A stretch of 64,000 nucleotides of DNA from assembly GCA_945897515.1 (NCBI GenBank), contig CAMDFO010000001.1:1-64000 (forward strand), given 5' to 3'. Source of the stretch: Rhodoplanes serenus (GTDB taxonomy: Bacteria > Pseudomonadota > Alphaproteobacteria > Rhizobiales > Xanthobacteraceae). The translations under genes and the position numbers were made by a program. Of this stretch, positions 17,981 through 27,236 are shown piece by piece. The notes under the pieces were generated by a model. It had not been told where the DNA came from, did not search any database, and was given only the letters and a program-made list of their open reading frames with translations. Within the stretch, counting starts at the first letter, position 1; each line of letters begins with the position of its first letter.

Positions 17981-18684
17981 GCGCCACACTCAACGATCCG
18001 CGCATCGCTGCGGGCATGCGCGCGCAACGCGAATTGCGCGGCAAGCTGCTCGCGGGCGGCGCCAAGCAGATCGGCTGGAAGGTCGGCCTCGGCGCGAAGG
18101 CCGCGATGGAGCGCTGCAAGCTGACCGCGCCGGTGGTCGGCTTCCTGCTCGACCGGGCGGAGCTTAAGTCCGGCGCCTCGGTATCGCTGAAGGGGTGGAC
18201 CAAGCCTGTCGCCGAGATCGAGATTGCGGCCTACATCACGCGCGACCTGCCCGCCAATGCCGACGACGCCACGGTGCGCGCCGCGATCGGTGCGATCGGC
18301 CCCGCCATCGAGCTCGCCGACCTCGATAGCGCCATGGACGACGTCGAAGGCCTGCTCGCCCGCGATGTCTGGCAGCGCCATGTCATCCTCGGACCGAAGG
18401 ACGCTTCCCGCGCCGGCGCGAAGCTTGACGGGCTCTCGGGCAAGCTCGTCCGCAACGGCAAGGACGCCCAGGTGCCGACAGACCTTGAATCGGGCACCGG
18501 CAGGATCGTTGAAATCGTGCGCCACGTCGCGGACGTGACGGCGGCGCTGGGCGACCATCTGCGGGCGGGCCAGTTCATCATCTGCGGTGCGATCACCGGA
18601 CCGATGTTCCTGGAGCCCGGCGAAACCGGACTGGATTACACACTCGGCACGAGCGGTCCGATCTCGGCGCGGTTCACGGCGTGA
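17977..18684 (+). CDS. FAH-superfamily hydratase/hydrolase (2-keto-4-pentenoate hydratase-like)
   Basis: 235 residues. The FAH fold is marked by GWKVGLGAKAAM near the N-terminus, the metal-binding EIE in KPVAEIEIAAYI, a second acidic site in GPAIELADLD, and the closing GQFIICGAITGPMFLEPG. Relatives hydrate 2-oxopent-4-enoate or hydrolyse or decarboxylate beta-dicarbonyl acids. It is translationally coupled to the cupin gene, which supports one pathway for the three proteins. Confidence 0.88.
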   Translation: MSATLNDPRIAAGMRAQRELRGKLLAGGAKQIGWKVGLGAKAAMERCKLTAPVVGFLLDRAELKSGASVSLKGWTKPVAEIEIAAYITRDLPANADDATVRAAIGAIGPAIELADLDSAMDDVEGLLARDVWQRHVILGPKDASRAGAKLDGLSGKLVRNGKDAQVPTDLESGTGRIVEIVRHVADVTAALGDHLRAGQFIICGAITGPMFLEPGETGLDYTLGTSGPISARFTA

Positions 18685-18685
18685 G

Positions 18686-19288
18686 GTGGCCCGGGTGCTT
18701 TTTCCAACCGACCTCGCTTCGTTCCTCGACCTCATACGTCAGCATGGCGAGGTTGCTTACACCTTCATCTTTGCCTACGCGGCCGGGCACAGCCTGCTGT
18801 TGGCGCTGTTTGCCGGCTATGCCGCGAACTCGGGCGCGCTGAATTTAGGCACCGTGATCGTGGTGTGCTGGTTCGGCAGCTTCGCCGGCGACGCAGTCCG
18901 CTTCTACATCGGACGGTGCTGCGGCACCCGCTGGCTCGGGTCGTTTCCCAAAGTTGAACTCGCGGTGCGGCGCGTGGCTCTCCTGGCGGACCGCCACTAC
19001 GTTCTGATGATTCTGTTTCACCGCTATCCGCACGGTATTCGCGGTCTGGCAGGCTTTGCCTACGGCACGTCACGCCTGCCCTGGACCAAATTCATGGCGA
19101 TGAATTTCGTTGCGGCCGGCCTGTGGTCCTGCGCTGTCGTTTCGGCCGGTTATGCCTTCGGCCAGGTTTCGGAAAAGATCGTAAGCGATGCCTCGTCGGG
19201 CCTCGGCCTCGTCATGCTGGTCGCATTCCTCGGTGTCTCCTGGGTCCTGAGCAGAAAGCTCGAGCGAGTCGTTATCGAGCGGCACTGA
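18686..19288 (+). CDS. DedA family membrane protein
   Basis: 200 residues from GTG 18686, directly after the upstream stop; a GTG at 18695 is also possible. The SNARE-associated/DedA domain is seen in FAYAAGHSLLLALFAGYAAN, then GSFAGDAVRFYIGR and the FHRYPHGIRGLAGFAYGTS loop, which corresponds to the conserved re-entrant region. DedA proteins are inner-membrane transporters linked to lipid carrier recycling and envelope stress. It may be carried on the same transcript as the three genes before it. Confidence 0.85.
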   Translation: MARVLFPTDLASFLDLIRQHGEVAYTFIFAYAAGHSLLLALFAGYAANSGALNLGTVIVVCWFGSFAGDAVRFYIGRCCGTRWLGSFPKVELAVRRVALLADRHYVLMILFHRYPHGIRGLAGFAYGTSRLPWTKFMAMNFVAAGLWSCAVVSAGYAFGQVSEKIVSDASSGLGLVMLVAFLGVSWVLSRKLERVVIERH

Positions 19289-19833
19289 CCTGAACGCGCT
19301 ATCCACCGCTTCTTCGCTTTCATCGGCTTCCGCTTTCTTCGCGGCTCACGTTTCCGGCCAAAAAATACTTATCCCCGCCCTCCAAACCGCACTTATGTTC
19401 ATCGCAGCCTGGCTCGTCGAGGGCGTCGTCGATCGCGACACCGGATGGCGGAGCAAGGTGCGGTGTCCGACAACGACATCGCGATGGAGCGCCGGGAGGC
19501 GCAGGGCTCCTCGCAAGGGCCCGCGCGCCACGGGACCCCCACCCCCCTCAACACTTGGGTCCCGGAAGCTCGGCGTGAAGGCCGGCCGATCGCAAGGCTG
19601 GTCAAGGGGAGCCTCGCAAGCTCCCTGGCGCCTCCCGGCGCTCCATCCCCTCGTGTCGAGGGGAAAAGGAAAAAGGGATACGGGCGAACCCGGCGCCCGG
19701 AAAACAAAGAATACGGGCGGCGGAGCGTTGGCTTTTCATGCACTCCGGCTTGCAGTGTTCCAATGAGTTGCTGACGCTGGCCTTACTTCGGCAAATCAGG
19801 CTTCCTATCTTGAAGGCAGCCACGGAGCCCCTC
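19289..19833. other. Non-coding region between the DedA gene and tldD
   Basis: These 545 bases have no convincing gene. Frames through it are short, low-complexity and without family features. The region is dominated by the inverted-repeat element at 19483-19647. A poly-purine stretch (GGGGAAAAGGAAAAAGGG) follows at about 19660. Confidence 0.6.
19483..19647. repeat. Inverted-repeat pair (REP doublet or MITE-like element)
   Basis: GATGGAGCGCCGGGAGGCGC at 19483-19502 is matched by its exact 20-base reverse complement at 19628-19647. About 125 bases lie between, and the arms continue inward with imperfect pairing (GGCTCCTCGCAAG on the left, CTCGCAAGCTCCC on the right). No ORF is carried. Confidence 0.75.
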
Positions 19834-21252
19834 ATGAACCCCAACGCTTCCCTCCTCGACCGCTCGGGCCTCGACCGCGTCCGCGTCGGCAAGCTGATCG
19901 AGCGCGGTCTCGAAGGCGCCGACGACGGCGAGTTGTTCCTCGAATACAAGCAGTCCGAGGTGCTGGTGTTCGATAACGGCCGGCTCAAGCAGGCGACCTA
20001 CGACACCAACCAGGGCTTCGGCCTGCGCGCCGTGAAGGACGAAGCGGTCGGCTACGCTCATGCCTCCGAAATCTCCGAGCAGGCGATCACGCGCGCGGCC
20101 GACGCCGTCAGCGCCGTGAAGGGCGGCCGAACCGGCAGCTATGCCGAGGCCCCGCCCCGCAGCAACGTGAAGCTCTACAGCGACGACAATCCGCTCGCCG
20201 CTCCCGGCTTCGACGCCAAGGTGAAGCTGCTCGAATCGATCGACGCCTATGCGCGCGGCAAGGACGAGCGCGTGCGCCAGGTGACGGCGAGTGTCGCAGC
20301 GACCTGGCAGGTGGTCGAGATCCTGCGGCCGGACGGCCAGACCTATCGCGACATCCGGCCGCTGGTGCGGCTCAACGTTTCCGTGGTGGCCGGCTCGGGC
20401 GAACGGCAGGAGGTCGGCTCGCACGGCTATGGCGGCCGCGAGGGCTATGCACGATTCATCCAGGGCAACATGTGGCACCACGCCGTCGACGAGGCGGTGC
20501 GCCAGGCAATGGTCAATCTGGAGTCGGTTCCCGCCCCCGCCGGTGAAATGGACGTGGTGCTAGGCCCAGGCTGGCCCGGCGTCATGCTGCACGAAGCCGT
20601 CGGCCACGGCCTGGAAGGCGATTTCAATCGCAAGAAAAGCTCGGCGTTCGCCGGCCTGATGGGCCAGCGCGTCGCCAGCAAGGGCGTCACCGTGGTCGAC
20701 GATGGCACGATCCAAAGCCGGCGCGGCTCGCTGTCGATCGACGACGAAGGCACGCCGACCAACCGCACCGTGCTGATCGATGACGGCATCCTGGTCGGCT
20801 ACATGCAGGATCGCCAGAACGCGCGCCTCATGGGCATGAATCCGACCGGCAATGGCCGCCGCGAAAGCTATGCCCACGTGCCAATGCCGCGTATGACCAA
20901 CACATACATGCTGGCCGGCGACCGCGACCCGGCGGAAATCCTCGCCTCGGTGAAGAACGGCATCTACGCCGTCAACTTCGGCGGCGGACAGGTCGACATC
21001 ACCTCGGGCAAATACGTGTTCCAGTGTACCGAGGCCTACCGCGTCGAGAACGGCAAGGTCGGTGCGCCGCTGAAAGGCGCGATGATGATCGGCAACGGTC
21101 CGAGCGATCTGCACCGCGTCAGCATGATCGGCAACGACCTGCAGCTCGACACCGGCATCGGCACCTGCGGCAAGAACGGCCAGGGCGTGCCGGTCGGCGT
21201 CGGTCAGCCGACGCTGCGGATGGACCGGATCACCGTCGGCGGGACGGGCTGA
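19834..21252 (+). CDS. tldD: Metalloprotease TldD
   Basis: 472 residues from the ATG at 19834; the open frame extends further upstream without coding character. The zinc motif HEAVGH (H253, E254, H258) in GWPGVMLHEAVGHGLEGDF and the following DDEGTPTNRTVLIDDGILVG are typical. TldD pairs with TldE/PmbA to form a heterodimeric protease that trims leader peptides of RiPPs and degrades unfolded peptides. No tldE is nearby in this window. Confidence 0.96.
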   Translation: MNPNASLLDRSGLDRVRVGKLIERGLEGADDGELFLEYKQSEVLVFDNGRLKQATYDTNQGFGLRAVKDEAVGYAHASEISEQAITRAADAVSAVKGGRTGSYAEAPPRSNVKLYSDDNPLAAPGFDAKVKLLESIDAYARGKDERVRQVTASVAATWQVVEILRPDGQTYRDIRPLVRLNVSVVAGSGERQEVGSHGYGGREGYARFIQGNMWHHAVDEAVRQAMVNLESVPAPAGEMDVVLGPGWPGVMLHEAVGHGLEGDFNRKKSSAFAGLMGQRVASKGVTVVDDGTIQSRRGSLSIDDEGTPTNRTVLIDDGILVGYMQDRQNARLMGMNPTGNGRRESYAHVPMPRMTNTYMLAGDRDPAEILASVKNGIYAVNFGGGQVDITSGKYVFQCTEAYRVENGKVGAPLKGAMMIGNGPSDLHRVSMIGNDLQLDTGIGTCGKNGQGVPVGVGQPTLRMDRITVGGTG

Positions 21253-21264
21253 GGCCGCGCGCTA

Positions 21265-21858
21265 TTACCGCACTACGCCGGACATGCAGCAGGGCTTGCG
21301 GCGCGGTTTGGTGACTCGCTCCTTCAAAAAGCACCGCGCGGAGGGGTGAGCATATCCGGGCCGCACGTAGGTCCAGGCCCGGCAGCGGTTTTCGCCTTCG
21401 CAAGCCTTCTTGCAGCTTTCGCCGGTGGGATCGGACGCAAGCTCGAAATTGCGGTAGTCGCCGCCGTACCGGTCAATGGCTTGTTCCACCGGCCCGGAGC
21501 GGGACTCGATCAGTCCCGCGCCTTTCACGCTGGATACGCAGCACGGATTTTCGACCCGCGGCGTCACCTCGCTTTTGAGGTAGCACATCGCGCTGTTGCT
21601 GCCGCCGGTCGCACCGGTCCCCGGATAGGAGAAGGTCCAGGCGCGGCAGCGCCCTTCCCGATCGCAGCGGGCGGCGCAGACTGCCGGATCGCCGGAGGGC
21701 ACGACAAACCGCGAATAGTCACCGCCCGGCCGGTCAAAGCGCGTTTGCGCGTACACCGACTCGGCTGCACCCAGCATGAGCGCAGCGCAAAAGACCAAAC
21801 CTGCGAAAAATCGGATCAATGCCGACGCCTTCCGATTGATGCGCCCGCCATACGGCAT
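21265..21858 (-). CDS. Secreted protein with two PAN/Apple-like domains
   Basis: 197 residues from the ATG at 21858. Residues 1-37 make a signal peptide ending VYA-Q. Two repeats follow, each with the pattern RYGGDYxxF, a CxxxCxxxxxCRAW cysteine cluster and a closing CCV/CCM pair, which is the cysteine framework of bacterial PAN-like domains. They are predicted to be disulfide-bonded and to bind protein or carbohydrate in the periplasm. It converges on tldD with only 12 bases between stops. Confidence 0.78.
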   Translation of the reverse strand: MPYGGRINRKASALIRFFAGLVFCAALMLGAAESVYAQTRFDRPGGDYSRFVVPSGDPAVCAARCDREGRCRAWTFSYPGTGATGGSNSAMCYLKSEVTPRVENPCCVSSVKGAGLIESRSGPVEQAIDRYGGDYRNFELASDPTGESCKKACEGENRCRAWTYVRPGYAHPSARCFLKERVTKPRRKPCCMSGVVR

Positions 21859-22070
21859 GACATGGTAGAGAATCCAAGCCGCGGAGGCGAGAGCGCCCGC
21901 TGGATTTCGATCGCTAGCGCAACGAACGGTTACCAAACAGGCGAAGCAGTTTGGCACGACTTTCGTTCGGTTCACGTGCGTGCGGCTTGAGGTCGCGGAT
22001 TTTCAGTCGGAGGTGAACAACCGTTCAGCGACGACTTCCCGCATGACAAGTCCGCCGGCGCTCGCGCACA

Positions 22071-23747
22071 ATGACGGAACCGGGTTTGGGCGGCAGCGGG
22101 ATTGGGATGACCTCGGATCGCGGTGAAGCCATGCCGGGCATTATCCCATCGACTCCGCGGTCGCGACTGTCGCGCACCGATCCGTTCGATGCCGTCGCGG
22201 TGCTGCTGATCGCGGGCCTGTTCGCGACCGCGCTGCTGACGTTTCGCGACTACGCCATCTCCAACGACGAAGAGGTTCAGCACCGCTACGGCGAGTTGAT
22301 CCTGAGCTACTACGCCAGCGGGTTCGAAGACCGTGGCGTCTTCGCTTACAAGAATCTCTATCTCTACGGCGGGCTGTTCGATGTCGTGGCGATCCTGATC
22401 GGTCGTGCGGCACCGGCGGACATCTACGTCATCCGCCACCTGCTTTGCATCATGATCGGCATTGGCGGCATTGGCGCGACCTGGGCGACGGCGCGGCTGG
22501 TCGCGGGCTCCCGCGCGGGCATGCTCGCCACGTTGGCGTTGGCGGTTTGCGGGCCGTGGTTCGGCGGGATGTTCAACCACACCAAGGACATTCCGTTCGC
22601 GGCCGCCATGATGGGAGCGACGTATTTTCTGCTTCGTGCATCGCGCGACCTGCCGCATCCGCGCCTGCGGCATACGCTCGGCTTCGGCCTCATGCTGGGG
22701 GCCGCGCTCGGCCTGCGGGCGTTGGGGCTGTTGCTCTTGTTCTATACGCTGGTCGCAATTGCAGCGCGCATTCCCCGGCCGTTCGCAGGAGACACCGCCG
22801 CGCGGTTCGTGGCGCACTCGCTCATTGGGCTGATGCCGGGCCTTGCCTTGGGCTATGCGATCATGATCGCGGCATGGCCATGGTCGGCGCTGGATCTGTT
22901 CAATCCGATCCGTGGTCTGTTCGCGTTCGGCGACTTTCAGTATCCCATCAAGACACTGTTTGCCGGTCACACTTACATGATGGCGGAAGTGCCGCGCTGG
23001 TACGTTCCGGCCTATCTGGCGATCAAGCTGCCGCTGGTGATGCTGACCGGCGCGGCCATTGCGCTGGTATTCTCCACTGGGCTGATGCGCACACCGGGTC
23101 ACCGCACCCGCGAAACCGCGTTCATTGCATTCGTCGCGCTGTTCCCCGTAGCGGCCGAGGTGATCGCGCACGGCCCGGCGTTCAGCGGCATGCGGCATTT
23201 CATTTTCGTAGTGCCCCCGCTCGCGGTGCTGGCCGGGATCGGGTTCGATACGATGTTCGCGTGGCTCCAGGCGCGGCGGCACGTGCTCACGATGGCCGCC
23301 TTCGTCGCAGTAGCGCTGAGCTTTCTCTGGCCGGCGAGCGTGCTGATCCGGCTACACCCTTACGAGTATCTGTTTTTCAACTCCCTCGTCGGCGGCCTGC
23401 AAGGCGCGGCGCGCACCTACGACACCGACTACTGGGTCAATGTCATGCACGCGGCCGTGGTCGAGCTCGAAAGCTTCCTCGATCGCGAGAACAGCCCGCG
23501 TCCAACACGACGCTATTTTGTGGCGGTCTGCGGCGAGCGTCTGCCGTTCGAGAAGGAGGCGCAGGCGCGTGGCCGCCTGCGATGGGCGACCGACGACGAC
23601 CCGGCGGATTTCTTCATCGCACCAACCCACCAGAGCTGCGACACCGCGATCGACGGCAATGTGATCGTGACGGTCGAGCGCATGGGCGTACCGATCGGCG
23701 TGATCAAGGACCGGCGGCACCTGACGCAGCCGAATCTTGCACGCTGA
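22071..23747 (+). CDS. Glycosyltransferase family 39-like integral membrane protein
   Basis: 558 residues, about eleven membrane helices. The first periplasmic loop carries an acidic pair typical of GT-C enzymes (ISNDEEVQHRYGELI, D66-E68), and a second loop has FNHTKDIPFAAAMMG. The C-terminal third is soluble. Enzymes of this fold transfer sugars from polyprenyl phosphate to lipid or protein on the outer face of the inner membrane. ATGs at 22107 and 22131 are alternative starts. No neighbouring polysaccharide genes give a substrate. Confidence 0.75.
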   Translation: MTEPGLGGSGIGMTSDRGEAMPGIIPSTPRSRLSRTDPFDAVAVLLIAGLFATALLTFRDYAISNDEEVQHRYGELILSYYASGFEDRGVFAYKNLYLYGGLFDVVAILIGRAAPADIYVIRHLLCIMIGIGGIGATWATARLVAGSRAGMLATLALAVCGPWFGGMFNHTKDIPFAAAMMGATYFLLRASRDLPHPRLRHTLGFGLMLGAALGLRALGLLLLFYTLVAIAARIPRPFAGDTAARFVAHSLIGLMPGLALGYAIMIAAWPWSALDLFNPIRGLFAFGDFQYPIKTLFAGHTYMMAEVPRWYVPAYLAIKLPLVMLTGAAIALVFSTGLMRTPGHRTRETAFIAFVALFPVAAEVIAHGPAFSGMRHFIFVVPPLAVLAGIGFDTMFAWLQARRHVLTMAAFVAVALSFLWPASVLIRLHPYEYLFFNSLVGGLQGAARTYDTDYWVNVMHAAVVELESFLDRENSPRPTRRYFVAVCGERLPFEKEAQARGRLRWATDDDPADFFIAPTHQSCDTAIDGNVIVTVERMGVPIGVIKDRRHLTQPNLAR

Positions 23748-23852
23748 AAACGAATGCGCCCGCCGGAGGGGCCAGCGGGCGCAGCGTCCGGATCGCGAGA
23801 GGGGATATCGCGTCCGGATACGGCCGAAAGGGAGATTCGGCCGAGGGCAAAC

Positions 23853-24212
23853 TCAGATCAGATATTGCGCCGGCCGATCCGCCGACGGGCGATGCGATAT
23901 GCCTGAGGTATCGGTCGAGCATTCAAAGACCGCCTGCCGCCGGCTGCGGCGATGCTCGCGGGCGCGCTGCGCCAGCACGTCGGTCGGGTCGTGCCACAGC
24001 GGCTCCGAATAGGCGTCGCGCAGATCGCTGCGCGTGATCCCGATATCTGCCAGCATGCGGTCGTCGAGGCGGGCCAGCATGGCGGCGGAGTGGCGATTCT
24101 TGATTGCACGGCCAAGCCGCTTGAGCCCGCGAACCGCACCGGCTCCCAGAATGTGGATCGCCCGCGTCAGGGGCGAAGCGGCGGTGACGGCGAGACCGGT
24201 TATAAGCGGCAT
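23853..24212 (-). CDS. DUF1127 family protein
   Basis: 119 residues from ATG 24212, chosen for its GGAGG site five bases upstream; ATG 24224 would add four residues. The DUF1127 core is LARLDDRMLADIGITRSDL near residue 70, followed by a Trp-Pro type end and a longer C-terminal tail than minimal family members. Short DUF1127 proteins in Agrobacterium influence RNA turnover and phosphate and carbon metabolism. The gene is divergent from a LysR regulator. Confidence 0.85.
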   Translation of the reverse strand: MPLITGLAVTAASPLTRAIHILGAGAVRGLKRLGRAIKNRHSAAMLARLDDRMLADIGITRSDLRDAYSEPLWHDPTDVLAQRAREHRRSRRQAVFECSTDTSGISHRPSADRPAQYLI

Positions 24213-24330
24213 GGGATCCTCCAATCCTTTGAAAAACCAGGGGAAAGCGGCTTGCGGCGACCGCCTCCAGGCGAACCACTTCGACCGTTCTCCCGATTTC
24301 GTCGGGAACCAGGATGTTATGGGGCTTGAC

Positions 24331-24369
24331 GATTGATAAGTGAAACGAATGTTTGTAATCTAATCAATC
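24331..24369. promoter_or_regulatory. Candidate LysR operator between the DUF1127 and lysR genes
   Basis: GATTGAT (24331-24337) and ATCAATC (24363-24369) form a perfect 7-base dyad in an AT-rich island within an otherwise GC-rich region. The position between two divergent genes, one a LysR regulator, is the classic place for such a site. The long 25-base gap makes it less certain. Confidence 0.35.
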
Positions 24370-24421
24370 AGAGATGGTGATGTATCGGCGCCGGCAGCAT
24401 CCGGCCAATCCGGGGGGTTCC

Positions 24422-25303
24422 ATGACCGCGCTTATCGACATCGATCAACTCCGCACCTTCATCGCCATCGTAGAGACCGGCAGCTTCACCAAGGCCGCCG
24501 AGGTCGTGCACAAGACTCAGTCGGCGGTGTCGATGCAGATGAAGCGGCTGGAGGAGCGGCTCTCGAAGCCGATCTTCGCGCGCGACGGCCGCGCCTCGAA
24601 GCTGACCGAAGACGGCGAGCGTCTGCTCGACTACGCGCGCCGCATCGTGAAGCTCAACGTCGAAGCGCTGGCGGCGTTCTCCGACAAGCAGCTCGTCGGC
24701 CGGGTGCGGCTCGGTCTGCCAGACGACTACGCCGACCGCTATCTGCCGGAGATCATGGCGCGGTTCTCGCGCGCGTATCCCGGCGTCGAGATCACGGTGC
24801 TGTGCGAGCCGTCGGTCGATCTGGTCGAGCGTATCGACGCCAACGAACTCGATCTGTGCATCGTCACGGACTGCGGCACGACTCGCGCGTCCGAGATCTT
24901 CCGCCGCGAACGCCTGCTGTGGGTGACGTCGAACCGGCATTCGACCCACACCGAGGAGCCATTGCCGCTCGCGCTCGGACGGCCGAGCTGCGGATGGCGC
25001 CGCGCCGCGATCGAATGTCTGGAGACGATCGCGCGGCCGCACCACGTGCTCTATACCAGCGCCAACGTCGGCGCGATTTCGGCCGCCGTGCTCTCCGGAC
25101 TTGCGGTTTCGGTGTTCCCGGAGTCGGCGTTACGTCCGGGCATGCGCGTGCTCAGCCCTGCCGATGGCTTCCCCGAATTGCCGACCTGCCGCGTCGGGCT
25201 GATCCGCAATCCGCATGAGAGTCTCGCGCTCGCGGATGCGCTCGCCGAGCACATCATCTCGTCGCTGGATAATCTTTCGGAAGCGGCTCAAGCGGCGGAG
25301 TGA
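24422..25303 (+). CDS. LysR family transcriptional regulator
   Basis: 293 residues. The winged HTH is at about residues 7-64 (DQLRTFIAIVETGSFTKAAE), and the effector domain begins at GRVRLGLPDDYADRYLPEIM. The sequence is of the LrhA/HdfR-like side of the family. The ligand is unknown. It is divergent from the DUF1127 gene and likely regulates it and itself through the intervening AT-rich dyad. Confidence 0.92.
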   Translation: MTALIDIDQLRTFIAIVETGSFTKAAEVVHKTQSAVSMQMKRLEERLSKPIFARDGRASKLTEDGERLLDYARRIVKLNVEALAAFSDKQLVGRVRLGLPDDYADRYLPEIMARFSRAYPGVEITVLCEPSVDLVERIDANELDLCIVTDCGTTRASEIFRRERLLWVTSNRHSTHTEEPLPLALGRPSCGWRRAAIECLETIARPHHVLYTSANVGAISAAVLSGLAVSVFPESALRPGMRVLSPADGFPELPTCRVGLIRNPHESLALADALAEHIISSLDNLSEAAQAAE

Positions 25304-25310
25304 TACGCGG

Positions 25311-25778
25311 TTAGAGTTCCGCGGGTGTTGCATCCAGCAATCGCACCAAATCTCCCGGCGCGATTTCGATCTGCAGGCCGCGCCGTCCGCCGTTGAGAAT
25401 GACGGTCGGATGCGCCAGTGCCGCCATTTCGAGGAAAGTCCGGGCGCGCTTGCGCTGCCCAAACGCCGATATGCCGCCGACATGGTAACCCGTAAAGCGT
25501 TCGGCTTCTGCCGCCGGCAGCATCGCGGCGTCCTTTGTGCCGGCCGCGGCAGCGAGCTTCTACAGGCTGACCTCTTTGTCGCTCGCGACCAGCACGCAGA
25601 CCACGGCGCCGCCCGCTTTCGCCATCAAGGTCTTGAGCAGCCGCGCCGGAGAAACGCCGAGCGCTTCGGCCGCCTGCATGCCGATGCGCGCGGCGTTCGG
25701 ATCGTAGTCGTATTCATGCAGCTTGAATGCGACGCCGGCCTTTTCCAAAGCCACCGTCGCAGGCGTGCCCCTGGCCAT
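25311..25778 (-). pseudogene. ybaK: Cys-tRNA(Pro) deacylase (YbaK), interrupted by an in-frame amber codon
   Basis: The reading frame from ATG 25778 to TAA 25311 encodes a full YbaK/EbsC protein of about 155 codons, broken only by a TAG at 25560-25562. The two halves read ASDKEVSL then KLAAAAGTKDAAM in the same frame. A lysine codon (AAG) is expected there, so a single A-to-T change explains it. YbaK removes Cys mischarged on tRNA(Pro). It is adjacent to gshA (2 bases apart). A true nonsense mutation, or a sequencing error, are both possible. Confidence 0.85.
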
Positions 25779-25780
25779 CG

Positions 25781-27145
25781 CTAATACGCGAACTCGTCGT
25801 ACACCGGGTCGACCGAGCCGTTCCACTTGCCGTGATAGAACCCGAGCAACTCCTCGGCCGGCGTGATGCCGCGCGCGACGATTTCCTGCAGTGGCCGCAG
25901 ATAGCGCGTCTCGTCGCGGCCGTTGTGATCGAGCCGCTTGCGTCGGACCAGACCCTTTTCCGCGAGGATGAGCGTCTGCTGCGTCAGTTCGAGCAGCGTG
26001 CGGCCGCGGATTTCCGCCTTGAAGCCGAGCCGGGGTACGTCGTCGCGCAGCTTCTGGCGCTCGTTGGCCGTCCAGTCCTTCACGATTTCCCAGCACGCAT
26101 CGAGGTTGGCATCGTCGTAGATCAGCCCGACCCAGAACGCCGGCAGCGACGGCAGCCGCCGCCACGGTCCGCCGTCAGAACCGCGCATCTCGATGTAGCG
26201 CTTGAGCCGAACCTCGGGGAAGATCGTCGAGATGTGGTTCGCCCAGTCCGAGATGGTCGCGCGCTCGCCGGGCAGCAGCTTGCCAGCCAAATGATCGCGG
26301 AACGACTTTCCGGAAACGTCGATGTACTGGTCGCCACGCTTGACGAAATACATCGGCACGTCGAGCGCGTAATCGGCATAGCGCTCGAAGCCCATGCCGG
26401 ATTCGAACGCCCACGGCAGCATGCCGGCGCGCGCGTTGTCGGTGTCGCGCCAGATTTCCGAACGGAACGACACCAGGCCGTTGGGCTTGCCTTCGGTGAA
26501 CGGCGAGTTGGCGAACAGCGCGGTGCCGACCGGCTGAAGCGCGAGGGCTACCCGCAGCTTCTTGACCATGTCGGGTTCGGAGGAGAAGTCGTGGTTCGAT
26601 TGCACCGTGCAGGTCCGGTACATCATGTCGAGGCCGAGCGTGCCGACCTTCGGCATGTAATTCGTCATGATCTTGTAGCGGCCCTTGGGCATCATCGGCA
26701 TGTCGGCCCGGCTCCAGCTCGGCGTCATGCCGATGCCGAGGAAGCCGATCCCCAAGGGCTTGGCGATTTCGCGAATCTGCGCCAGATGCGCCATCAGTTC
26801 GTTGCAGGTCTGATGGATGGTTTCGACCGGCGCACCCGACAGTTCGAACTGCCCACCCGGCTCGAGCGAAATCGCGCCGCCACCGGTCACGTCAGCGAGA
26901 CCGATGATGTTCTCGCCCTCCATGATCGGCTCCCAGCCGAGCAGGTGCTGCATGCCGTCGAGCAGCGCGCGGATGCCGCGCGGGCCGCCGTAGGGCACGG
27001 GCCTGTGGCCGTCGACCGTGAAGGCGAACTTTTCGTGCTCGGTGCCGACGCGGAATTTTTCCTTCGGCTTACAGCCCGCCTCGAACCACGCGACGAGTTC
27101 GTCGCGCGAGTTGACGGGTGTCATATCGACCTGGTCACGGGCCAT
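25781..27145 (-). CDS. gshA: Glutamate--cysteine ligase (plant/alphaproteobacterial type)
   Basis: 454 residues, the length of the GCS2-type enzyme shared by plants and alphaproteobacteria. Key regions are RVGTEHEKFAF near residue 32, GGQFELSGAP near residue 97, MMYRTCTVQSNHDF and the closing YIEMRGSDGGPWRRLPSLPA. It makes gamma-glutamylcysteine in the first committed step of glutathione synthesis. The stop lies beside the start of the broken ybaK. Confidence 0.95.
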   Translation of the reverse strand: MARDQVDMTPVNSRDELVAWFEAGCKPKEKFRVGTEHEKFAFTVDGHRPVPYGGPRGIRALLDGMQHLLGWEPIMEGENIIGLADVTGGGAISLEPGGQFELSGAPVETIHQTCNELMAHLAQIREIAKPLGIGFLGIGMTPSWSRADMPMMPKGRYKIMTNYMPKVGTLGLDMMYRTCTVQSNHDFSSEPDMVKKLRVALALQPVGTALFANSPFTEGKPNGLVSFRSEIWRDTDNARAGMLPWAFESGMGFERYADYALDVPMYFVKRGDQYIDVSGKSFRDHLAGKLLPGERATISDWANHISTIFPEVRLKRYIEMRGSDGGPWRRLPSLPAFWVGLIYDDANLDACWEIVKDWTANERQKLRDDVPRLGFKAEIRGRTLLELTQQTLILAEKGLVRRKRLDHNGRDETRYLRPLQEIVARGITPAEELLGFYHGKWNGSVDPVYDEFAY

Positions 27146-27236
27146 GCAAGCTTCCGGCGCAAAAAGGTCGCGACCTTACACATGGCCGCCGTGAAAGGGC
27201 AATGCGATTTGCTGGTTCCTGAAGTTCGATAAGCGG

